Part shown: piece after piece, positions 36,725-43,386 of the stretch
Layout of the letters: every line of letters starts with the position of its first letter
How positions within the stretch are numbered: position 1 is the first letter of the stretch
NCBI GenBank assembly: GCA_021817945.1
Contig: JAKAFL010000005.1
Location: 1 to 43,386 of the forward strand
DNA from: a bacterium
GTDB lineage: Bacteria; Verrucomicrobiota; Verrucomicrobiia; Limisphaerales; UBA11358
Length of the DNA stretch: 43,386 bases
Direction: 5' to 3'
The notes under the pieces: generated by a model
Databases searched by the model: none
The model's input: the letters and a program-made list of their open reading frames with translations, nothing else
Told to the model about the DNA's origin: nothing
Made by a program: the position numbers and the translations under genes

Positions 36725-36929
36725 GAGTTCTCTAATATTCTTTCTTCTTTAAAAAATCCTAGTCTTATTAAGGGCCGTGAACAAGTCAAACAACTCCTAA
36801 ACCACCCTATTCTCCATGTGTTTATCATTTTGAACTCTGGAATAAAACTGCCTAAATCTTTCCAGTTCCAGCCAAAAGGCCAAGTTCTTGACACTGTCCA
36901 CATTCCATTCACATTCCACTCGCAGCCAA

Positions 36930-38075
36930 TCAGCAAGAATTCAAACGACCCAAAATGCCTGGAAGCACCTGAAGAACCTGCTCAATATCTGACTCGACCG
37001 TTTCGCGACCCAGTGAAAAACGAACCAAGGAATCGGCAAATTTTGGAAGCCCCAATGCCACTACCACATGTGAAGGATTCAGGGACCCCGCTGAACAAGC
37101 TGAGCCGCTAGAGGCGCAAATTCCAGCCACGTCCAACGCAGCCAGCAAATTCATTCCCTGAAATCCCTTTCCTACCATGGCCACGGTGTTGTTAAGGCAA
37201 TTTTGAATTGGGCTTATAACTTCACAATGAGGGAGTTGTATTAAACCAGACCTTAATTTTTCAGCCAAATTTTTCATTTTTGATTCCTCAAAAACAGGCG
37301 ATCTGACAAAGTGTTCCATGGCCCAAACCAATCCCTGGATAGCCGCCAGATTTTCCGTGCCAGCCCGACGCTCATTTTCGTGCGGCCCTCCCCAAAGCAA
37401 TGGTTCGGGGTGAAGCGGAGATTTTATCCAGAGCAATCCGGCTCCCTTCGGACCATGAAATTTATGGCCACACAAAGAGACAAGATCAGCCTCAAAATCT
37501 CCCACATCTGAAAATGGAACTTTTCCAAAGTGTTGAATGGCATCGGTATGAAACAAAACTCCTTTTTCCCGGCAAATCCTTCCAATCTCACCCACCGGTT
37601 GAAGGGTACCAATTTCATTATTTGCCGCCATGACAGACACTAAAATAGTGTCATCCCTCAGAGATTTCCTTAACTCCGCCGGATCCACCCGTCCTTCCCG
37701 GTCCACTCTCAAGCGAGTCACCTCAAAACCCTCATTTTTCTCCAATTGATCAAAACAATGCAGCACTGCATGATGTTCAATAGTGGATGTGATGAGGTGT
37801 TTTCCACGGGGTTTTCTCAGTCGGGCGGCGCCAAAAATTGCGAGGTTGTTGGCCTCTGTTCCGCCACTGGTAAAAACCACCTCTGAAGGCCGCGCCTGCA
37901 AGACTTCTGCCGCTCTTTCGCGCGCCTCATCCAGACGGGCCCTTGCTTTCCTCCCCACTTGATGAATGCTTGATGGATTGCCCCAGACCAAATCCAAACA
38001 GGGTAACATGGCCTCCCTAACCCCTTGATCCAGCGGAGTGGTTGCATTGTAATCCAGATAAATCGTCCGAGGCAT
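36930..38075 (-). CDS. Cysteine desulfurase (NifS/IscS family)
   Basis: A 381-residue PLP enzyme that removes sulfur from cysteine to feed iron-sulfur cluster and thio-cofactor assembly. The N-terminal MPRTIYLDYNATTPLD is the family start. PLP-binding Lys205 lies in SLCGHKFHGPKG, the pocket has GGTEANNLA (71-79) and SVMAANNEIGTLQP, and the loop Cys327 that carries the persulfide lies in SSGSACSAGSLNPSHVV (322-338). The sequence fits the NifS/IscS (group I) type, which uses a flexible loop. No iscU, iscA or sufE gene is next to it, so its client pathway (iron-sulfur, tRNA thiolation or both) cannot be named. The start MPRTIYLDYN is fixed by family similarity. Confidence 0.96.
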   Translation of the reverse strand: MPRTIYLDYNATTPLDQGVREAMLPCLDLVWGNPSSIHQVGRKARARLDEARERAAEVLQARPSEVVFTSGGTEANNLAIFGAARLRKPRGKHLITSTIEHHAVLHCFDQLEKNEGFEVTRLRVDREGRVDPAELRKSLRDDTILVSVMAANNEIGTLQPVGEIGRICREKGVLFHTDAIQHFGKVPFSDVGDFEADLVSLCGHKFHGPKGAGLLWIKSPLHPEPLLWGGPHENERRAGTENLAAIQGLVWAMEHFVRSPVFEESKMKNLAEKLRSGLIQLPHCEVISPIQNCLNNTVAMVGKGFQGMNLLAALDVAGICASSGSACSAGSLNPSHVVVALGLPKFADSLVRFSLGRETVESDIEQVLQVLPGILGRLNSC

Positions 38076-38167
38076 GAATTTGCTATTTTTTTAAATGCCT
38101 TTAACATTTCACAGGGCAGCCATGGGCCATTTTCAGCCAGTGGCCATTTTTATTCCTGCCCCCGAAA

Positions 38168-38803
38168 ATGAGCATAAAGGTCAAAATTTGCGGCATCACC
38201 AGCGTACAAGACGCACTGACGGCTGTCCAATACGGAGCCGACCTCATTGGACTGATGTTCTACGAACAAAGTCCAAGGGCGATCTCATTAAACAGGGCTG
38301 CCGAGATTTCCCGATCTCTACCAGCTTCCATCCTCAAAGTGGGTGTTTTTGTAAACCCCCATCCAAAAGCTGTTTATGATGCCATAGGAGCTTGCCAACT
38401 CTCCATGCTCCAGTTTCATGGGCAGGAATCCTCCGATTTTTGCACGCAGTTCGGCCTCATGTCCATGAAGGCGTTTCGCATTCAGAATGGCGAGTCGCTG
38501 AATGAACTGGCCAATTATAAAACGGATGCTTTTCTGCTGGATGCCTTTTCAAGCAATGCTCTCGGGGGAACGGGGCAATCGTTTAATTGGGACTTGGTTT
38601 CTGACGCTAAAAAACTAGTTGGCAAGAGACCTATTTTTCTGGCTGGTGGTCTCACCCCCCTTAATGTCGCCAATGCCATTGCTCAAACCATGCCTTTCGC
38701 CGTGGATGTTTCCAGCGGCGTGGAATCAGCTCTTGGGCGAAAAGATCCGGCAAAAATGAAAGATTTCATCTCTGCTGCAAAAGCGGTTTGTACTGAGTCC
38801 TAG
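38168..38803 (+). CDS. trpF: Phosphoribosylanthranilate isomerase
   Basis: A TIM-barrel isomerase that converts phosphoribosylanthranilate to CdRP in tryptophan synthesis. KICGIT (5-10) carries the catalytic Cys8, ADLIGLMFYEQSPRAI (about 24-39) follows the family's FxxSPR pattern with Tyr-Glu-Gln before SPR, and the general-acid Asp lies in FLLDAFSSNALGGTG (about 121-135). The phosphate site is formed by LAGGLTPLNVANA (about 160-172) and VDVSSGVESALGRKD (about 181-195). It is 211 residues long, normal for the family. No other trp gene is nearby, so the pathway is scattered. It is divergent from the cysteine desulfurase. An in-frame start further upstream exists but ATG at 38168 matches the family start and is preferred. 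Confidence 0.95.
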   Translation: MSIKVKICGITSVQDALTAVQYGADLIGLMFYEQSPRAISLNRAAEISRSLPASILKVGVFVNPHPKAVYDAIGACQLSMLQFHGQESSDFCTQFGLMSMKAFRIQNGESLNELANYKTDAFLLDAFSSNALGGTGQSFNWDLVSDAKKLVGKRPIFLAGGLTPLNVANAIAQTMPFAVDVSSGVESALGRKDPAKMKDFISAAKAVCTES

Positions 38804-38910
38804 GGAAACAGCAACGCAAGGCAGGGATATGCCCATGTGGCCAATGTTTCCTGTATCTTCTCCAAAGACGGGCTTGGACAATGATCGTTCCTGGGTTAGG
38901 TTGGCAGTGC

Positions 38911-39990
38911 ATGAAGGGGGAAGTCATCTTTCTTTACGCCTTTGATGTGGCCCAGGAAATCAGCATGGGAGGCGTGGGTGAAGTGTTGTCCGAAAAGCCG
39001 TTTCCGTTTGAAATCCGCATGGACCGCAACCTCCCCAAGGACATGCCCTTGTACAAACCCCTGGCCATCCAACCCCCCAATCTTTCAGTCTTGCTGGGTG
39101 GTGTTCCTGTCCGCCTCCTGATCCGCATTTATGATGTCGGGGTGGTCACTGTGATGATGCGCGCGACTTTCGAGTGCCAAAACCTAGCGTCCTTAATGAG
39201 GTTCCACAGTCCAACCCTTGATGACGGCTCCGTTCCCGCCGATGCAGCCGCCAAACTTTGTCAGCAGGCATGTGATGGCTTGAAGGATTGGATGGTTGGT
39301 TACACCCCGTTCTCGGCGCCGGAAGCATACACGGTTTTCTGCTTCACGGACCTGGGAGCGGAAACCGACGCCAATGGATGGTTGCTTTCCCAACGGCGCG
39401 AGGTGGCCGGGCTTTTGGCCGAAACCAGCCCGTCCAGCTTGAGTGAGGCTCAAGTCACGGAAATCCTTCGCATCCAACGCTCGTTCGAATCGTCGGATCT
39501 TGCCATCATTGACTGGGATGCCGCACTCGTGGTGGATCTCACCGGGTATGTGGATGATGTGCTGTATGTCTTGGAACTTGCCAACCTCCAGTTGGAAGAA
39601 TTCCGTGTCATGGACAGCCGTTTGGACCAGTACCTGGATCGTGCCTATCTTGACTTGGAACGACGCCCCTTTCCCCTTTTGGGAGGGTCCGGGAAGGTGT
39701 TGCGCCAGCTCAGGCGCATCCGCGTGGATGTTGCCAAACTTGCGGATCAAGTGACCCATATAACCAAATTTTTTGGTGACTGGCACCTGGCCAGGGTTTA
39801 TCTCGGCGCCCGGGACAGGTTTTACCTTGACCAATGGCGGGCCAGCGTGGAACAGCGGCTTGCCCAACTGGACAAACTTTACAGCGTGGCCCACGCAGAA
39901 ATGAACGAACAGCGCATGTTATGGCTCGAAATCGTCATTGTGGTCTTTTTTGCCATTGACCTGGTTCTCCTTTCCATCGTCAAACGGTGA
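38911..39990 (+). CDS. Membrane-anchored protein resembling RMD1/DUF155
   Basis: A 359-residue protein. I see a weak but consistent match to the RMD1/DUF155 family, known from fungi and mitochondria (RMND1). The N-terminal part is a mixed alpha/beta domain (VIFLYAFDVAQEI, VRLLIRIYDVGVVTVMM). The middle is helical (LDQYLDRAYLDLERRPFPLLGG; VDVAKLADQVTHITKFFGDWHLARVYLGARDRF). Near the end a coiled-coil-like stretch AEMNEQRMLWLE runs into one C-terminal transmembrane helix (IVIVVFFAIDLVLLSIV, about 338-354) followed by KR, so it is a tail-anchored type. Its function is unknown. ATG at 38911 matches the domain start; ATG at 38881 is also in frame. It follows trpF by about 107 bases with no clear shared role. 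Confidence 0.65.
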   Translation: MKGEVIFLYAFDVAQEISMGGVGEVLSEKPFPFEIRMDRNLPKDMPLYKPLAIQPPNLSVLLGGVPVRLLIRIYDVGVVTVMMRATFECQNLASLMRFHSPTLDDGSVPADAAAKLCQQACDGLKDWMVGYTPFSAPEAYTVFCFTDLGAETDANGWLLSQRREVAGLLAETSPSSLSEAQVTEILRIQRSFESSDLAIIDWDAALVVDLTGYVDDVLYVLELANLQLEEFRVMDSRLDQYLDRAYLDLERRPFPLLGGSGKVLRQLRRIRVDVAKLADQVTHITKFFGDWHLARVYLGARDRFYLDQWRASVEQRLAQLDKLYSVAHAEMNEQRMLWLEIVIVVFFAIDLVLLSIVKR

Positions 39991-40332
39991 AGATTTTCAT
40001 CTAATGTAAAACCCGGCTTCCATGCCCGGAAAATAAAAATAAAAGGCGTCTGGTGCAGATTAATGACTCGTCATGCCGAGCAGCGCCTACTACCATTCAA
40101 AAAATGCCAACCTCGATCCATCGTCGGGCTGAAAGCCTGCTGCCATTTTCAACGGCGCGTTTCAACAAACGACTGAAGGAGGGAAACCGCCTGTTGATAT
40201 TAAGGCGGAATGAGCCTGCTTCAGCACAGAGCCTGTGGATAAATTGAACAGGATGAATTGAACTGGGACCCGCGAACCTGGAGAGTGGATTTTTCCCAAG
40301 CCAGCCAGGGATTGACTTTTTTCAAACCAAAC
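39991..40332. other. 342-base gap before the rhamnosidase gene
   Basis: No protein-like frame, terminator or riboswitch was found. The gap contains one perfect DnaA-box sequence, TGTGGATAA at 40234-40242. A single box in 43 kb is close to chance and does not make an origin. The promoter of the rhamnosidase gene should be here. Confidence 0.3.
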
Positions 40333-43296
40333 ATGAAATCCAAATCGGTTAAAACTGTTTTCCTCGTCTTGTTTTTGCTGCAAACTTTTTTCCTCTTTCC
40401 ATCTGCGGCAGCCGTCTCGATTGCTGACTTGCATTGTGAATACCTCACGGACCCTGAAGGCATGGATGTGCTCCATCCCAGGCTGAGTTGGATTTTGGTG
40501 TCCAGCCAACGCGACCAGCGACAGACCGCCTACCAAATCCTGGTATCCACCTCCCTATCCCTTTTGCGCAATGGCGTTGGGGACCTTTGGGACACGGGAA
40601 AGGTGCCATCCGACCAAACCACACAAATTCCCTATGGCGGTTCAAACCTCGTCTCGCGAGAGCAATGTTTTTGGAAAGTCCGTTCATGGGATGGTTCTGG
40701 GAAACCGTCCGCCTGGAGCTCCATTGCAACGTGGCAGATGGGCCTGCTGAAGCCGGAGGATTGGAGCGCAAATTGGATCAGCACATCAACCCCGCCAAAA
40801 GGCCAGCCCCCGCGGCTTGTCTTAATCAGCGCCAATTACAGGGCCATTGATGGGCATGGGCAAACCAACATCGCCACCCTTCTTTCCAAACGCATTCAAG
40901 ACGATCAAATTCATTTTCTCGTAAAACCCGGGGAGATTGGCCTGGACCCGGCTCCCAAGCACCGCAAGGAATTGCAAGTCACCTATTCCTGGGATGGAAA
41001 AGTTTTCAGCGCGACTTTTGACGAGGATCAAATGCTGGCTCTGCCTGAAAGGGAGTCCGCCGTGCCCATTTTCCGCAAATCCTTCACCGTGGATCGGCCC
41101 GTTAAAAAAGCCATCCTTTACGTTACAGCCCTGGGCCTCTACCGGGCCTCGCTCAATGGCCACAAGGTGGGCAATCATGTGATGGCCCCGGATTGGACTG
41201 ATTACCGGAAACGGGTTGAATACCAGACCTACGATGTCACCCACCTCATTCATGCCGGTCCGAATGCCATTGCCTTGCTTCTGGCCAATGGTTGGTACGC
41301 AGGCCACATTGGCAATAACGGATTCCAGTTTTTTGGCTCCAAACCTGCCCTTTATGCCCAATTGGAATTAAGCTTTTCCGATGGAACCCGCCAAACCGTG
41401 GCCACGGATTCCACCTGGAAATGGCGCCCCAGCCCCATCCTCTCTTCAGACATCATGCTGGGGGAGGATTACGATGCCCGATGCGAACTTAAAAACTGGG
41501 ACCAGGGCGCCATGGACGATTCCCCATGGTCTCACGCGGAGCTTTTTCCCAAGCCCGCCTGTCTTCTGGAGGCACAGGTGGGAGAGCCGGTGGTGGAGCT
41601 TCGCCAGCTCAACCCCCTTTCCATTTCCCAGCCGGAGCCAGGCCACTATATTTTTGATCTCGGCCAGAACATGGTAGGGGTGGTTCGCTTGCATGTCTCA
41701 GCGCCAGCCGGCACACTCCTGACCCTGCGTCATGCTGAAATGCTCAACCCGGATGGAACTCTCTACACCCGCAATCTCCGCCACGCACCCTCCATTGATC
41801 ATTATATCTGCAAAGGGTCTGGAACGGAAACCTGGCAGCCAATGTTCACCTATCATGGTTTTCGTTATGTTGAATTGACCGGGTTGCCGCACCCCCCGGA
41901 TCTATCCACCATCAGGGGAATTGTCCTGGGCTCGGGTATCGCCAAAGCTGGCGATTTCCAGTGCTCCAACCCGGACATCAACCAGCTTCAATCCAATATT
42001 CAATGGGGTGAGCGCGGTAATTATTTCAGTGTTCCAACCGATTGCCCCCAGCGTGATGAGCGTCTGGGGTGGATGGGAGATGCGCAGGTATTTATCCGTA
42101 CCGCTACTTACAATGCCAATGTACCGTCCTTTTTTACCCGCTGGCTTGAATCCGTGGATGATGGTCAAAACAGTCAGGGTGCCTTTGGCGATGTGAGCCC
42201 CAATACCATGGAAGGTAGTGGTTCACCGGGCTGGTCTGATGCCGGGGTGATTTGCCCCTGGACACTTTATCAGGTTTATGGGGACAAACAACTGCTCGCC
42301 AGGCATCTGCCTGCGATGATCCGCTGGGTGGAATGTATGCGTACCCGCAGTCACGGTTTTATTTGCGACGGTAACCGGGGCAGTGACTTTGGCGACTGGC
42401 TGGCCAATAATGCCGAAACGCCAAAGGACCTCATCGGAACAGCCTTTTTTGCCTATTCCACCCATCTCGTTGCAGATTCCTGCGCCGCCATTGGCGACGA
42501 GCAGGATGCCGCCAAATATCGTGATTTGTACAAACAGATCAGAGATGCCTTTATCAAACGGTATGTGTCTGCAAACGGACAGGTCAAGGGCCATACCCAG
42601 TGTGGCTACCTTCTGGCGTTGCGCGCCCATCTCATCCCTCCCAACCTCATTCCACTGGCGGTGGATTATCTGGTTCAGGATATAAAGGACCGCGGGATGC
42701 ATCTTTCTACCGGGTTTTTGGGAGTCGGCTGTCTCCTGCCGGTTCTTGCCCAAAATGGACAGCCCGCCACGGCCTGCAACCTTTTGGAACAGGATTCCTT
42801 TCCGTCCTGGCTTTTCTCGGTGCGCCATGGGGCAACCACCATTTGGGAACGCTGGGATGGATGGACCCCGGATCATGGCTTCCAGGATCCCAGCATGAAT
42901 TCATTCAACCATTACAGTCTCGGTTCCTGTGGTGAATATTTCTTTGAGGGTATTGGCGGTATCTCCCCTGCATGCCCGGGTTTTGACCGGATACTTATCC
43001 ATCCTCAAATGGACGGAAACCTGGCTTGGGCCAGAACCTCCTACCAGTCCATTCACGGCCCCATTCAAACCTCCTGGCGGATCGAGGGTGCAAGTCGTCA
43101 TTTGGATGTTTCCATCCCTGCAAACACCACCGCTGAGGTTTGGCTGCCACAGGCTTTGTTGGCTACAACCACGGAAAGTGACAGGCCATTAAGTCATGCG
43201 GCTGGGATTTCCCCCATGCCGCCAGCGCCCCAAGCGCTGGTCCTCTCCGTAGGGTCCGGCTTATACCACTTTGCGTGGCGAGGGGGTTCCCAATAA
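40333..43296 (+). CDS. Secreted alpha-L-rhamnosidase (GH78)
   Basis: An exported enzyme of about 987 residues that cuts terminal alpha-L-rhamnose from plant or microbial glycans. The signal peptide covers the first 25-27 residues, and the open frame before ATG 40333 is not protein-like. The N-terminal beta sandwich has RLSWIL (about 48-53). A DUF3395-like insert (about 145-245) is suggested by LGLDPAPKHRKELQVTYSWDG-type spacing. The GH78 N-terminal domain follows (ALGLYRASLNGHKVGNHVMAPDWTDYRKRVEYQTYDVT), and the six-hairpin catalytic domain contains CPQRDERLGWMGD (about 571-583), with the catalytic acid, and WERWDGWTPDHGF (about 837-849), with the general-base region. The final part is a C-terminal beta domain. 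The enzyme points to growth on rhamnose-containing polysaccharides. No rhamnose catabolism gene is adjacent. Confidence 0.94.
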   Translation: MKSKSVKTVFLVLFLLQTFFLFPSAAAVSIADLHCEYLTDPEGMDVLHPRLSWILVSSQRDQRQTAYQILVSTSLSLLRNGVGDLWDTGKVPSDQTTQIPYGGSNLVSREQCFWKVRSWDGSGKPSAWSSIATWQMGLLKPEDWSANWISTSTPPKGQPPRLVLISANYRAIDGHGQTNIATLLSKRIQDDQIHFLVKPGEIGLDPAPKHRKELQVTYSWDGKVFSATFDEDQMLALPERESAVPIFRKSFTVDRPVKKAILYVTALGLYRASLNGHKVGNHVMAPDWTDYRKRVEYQTYDVTHLIHAGPNAIALLLANGWYAGHIGNNGFQFFGSKPALYAQLELSFSDGTRQTVATDSTWKWRPSPILSSDIMLGEDYDARCELKNWDQGAMDDSPWSHAELFPKPACLLEAQVGEPVVELRQLNPLSISQPEPGHYIFDLGQNMVGVVRLHVSAPAGTLLTLRHAEMLNPDGTLYTRNLRHAPSIDHYICKGSGTETWQPMFTYHGFRYVELTGLPHPPDLSTIRGIVLGSGIAKAGDFQCSNPDINQLQSNIQWGERGNYFSVPTDCPQRDERLGWMGDAQVFIRTATYNANVPSFFTRWLESVDDGQNSQGAFGDVSPNTMEGSGSPGWSDAGVICPWTLYQVYGDKQLLARHLPAMIRWVECMRTRSHGFICDGNRGSDFGDWLANNAETPKDLIGTAFFAYSTHLVADSCAAIGDEQDAAKYRDLYKQIRDAFIKRYVSANGQVKGHTQCGYLLALRAHLIPPNLIPLAVDYLVQDIKDRGMHLSTGFLGVGCLLPVLAQNGQPATACNLLEQDSFPSWLFSVRHGATTIWERWDGWTPDHGFQDPSMNSFNHYSLGSCGEYFFEGIGGISPACPGFDRILIHPQMDGNLAWARTSYQSIHGPIQTSWRIEGASRHLDVSIPANTTAEVWLPQALLATTTESDRPLSHAAGISPMPPAPQALVLSVGSGLYHFAWRGGSQ

Positions 43297-43335
43297 CGGC
43301 AAGGGCTGGCGGAGAAAAATACATTAAAAAATTTA

Positions 43336-43386
43336 TTATCTCGCAGGCGCATTCGTGGCTTCCGGGCTTGGGGTGCTGGACCATCC
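43336..43386 (-). CDS. Possible C-terminus of a gene cut by the right edge
   Basis: On the minus strand an open frame enters at 43386 and stops at 43336. The 16 visible codons read GWSSTPSPEATNAPAR, a Pro/Ala/Ser-rich tail like those of proteins in this phylum. It would be convergent with the rhamnosidase gene, leaving a 39-base gap. Too little is visible to decide. Confidence 0.25.
   Translation of the reverse strand, partial: GWSSTPSPEATNAPAR

Noticed and set aside
39193..39894. 233-codon minus-strand frame opposite the RMD1-like gene
   Set aside because: Antisense shadow; the plus strand has the domain pattern and the C-terminal transmembrane helix.
40234..40242. Perfect DnaA box TGTGGATAA
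   Set aside because: Only one box is present. A given 9-mer occurs by chance about once in 131 kb on either strand, so one copy in 43 kb is not evidence for an origin.
43163..43384. 73-codon minus-strand frame over the end of the rhamnosidase gene
   Set aside because: It overlaps the rhamnosidase C-terminus and is not protein-like. A different minus frame (43336-43386) is the better candidate for a gene at the edge.

Overview
The window looks like a chromosomal segment from a Gram-negative, LPS-making member of the Verrucomicrobiota, most like the Pedosphaera/Limisphaera group. The lineage call is an inference from the gene set: a PEP-CTERM protein, a remnant of the TIGR03803-type repeat family, an FmdB zinc-ribbon protein, GYF_2 and DUF2752 proteins, a long U32/DUF3656 protein and a GH78 rhamnosidase, together with lpxA, an LptF/LptG permease and an MCE (Mla) system that show a lipid-A outer membrane. 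No rRNA, tRNA, CRISPR array, prophage or transposase was seen. Most genes are core housekeeping genes.

Layout. 1-6.8 kb is all on the minus strand: a PEP-CTERM protein cut by the window edge, a decayed repeat-protein fragment, then a run transcribed from 6.8 kb down to 1.3 kb (serA, a parvulin-type PPIase, a membrane-anchored coiled-coil protein, an FmdB zinc ribbon, and an exported protein resembling a dead peptidase MA). 7.0-13.4 kb is on the plus strand: a GT-B glycosyltransferase, an LptF/G permease, a soluble double-GAF histidine kinase, and mnmG. 13.6-21.1 kb is mixed: DedA, glnB, an epimerase, Ppx/GppA, SixA, the helicase loader DciA, a beta-CASP metallo-hydrolase and a PilC/GspF protein. 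21.4-23.7 kb holds a porin-like beta barrel with its own terminator, and metF.

23.8-32.8 kb is a nine-gene minus-strand run that starts with lpxA. It continues through a GYF/DUF4190 protein, a DUF2752 protein, a YbjQ protein, an HpnN-like RND (MMPL) lipid transporter and an undescribed exported protein with about 18 aromatic 'WPF' repeats, and ends with mlaE-mlaF-mlaD. This looks like a lipid-A/lipid-trafficking gene cluster and is the best candidate here for an undescribed system. The WPF-repeat protein is a candidate outer-membrane partner for the MCE transporter.

33-43 kb holds a U32/DUF3656 protein (plus), dnaN and a cysteine desulfurase (minus), then trpF, an RMD1/DUF155-like membrane protein and a secreted alpha-L-rhamnosidase (plus).

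A perfect 16-bp parS palindrome (TGTTCCACGTGGAACA) lies inside mnmG, in a segment that appears to be an insertion relative to E. coli and B. subtilis MnmG. Together with dnaN and dciA this suggests that the window lies in the replication-origin/centromere part of the chromosome, although parAB, dnaA and a convincing oriC are not inside it.
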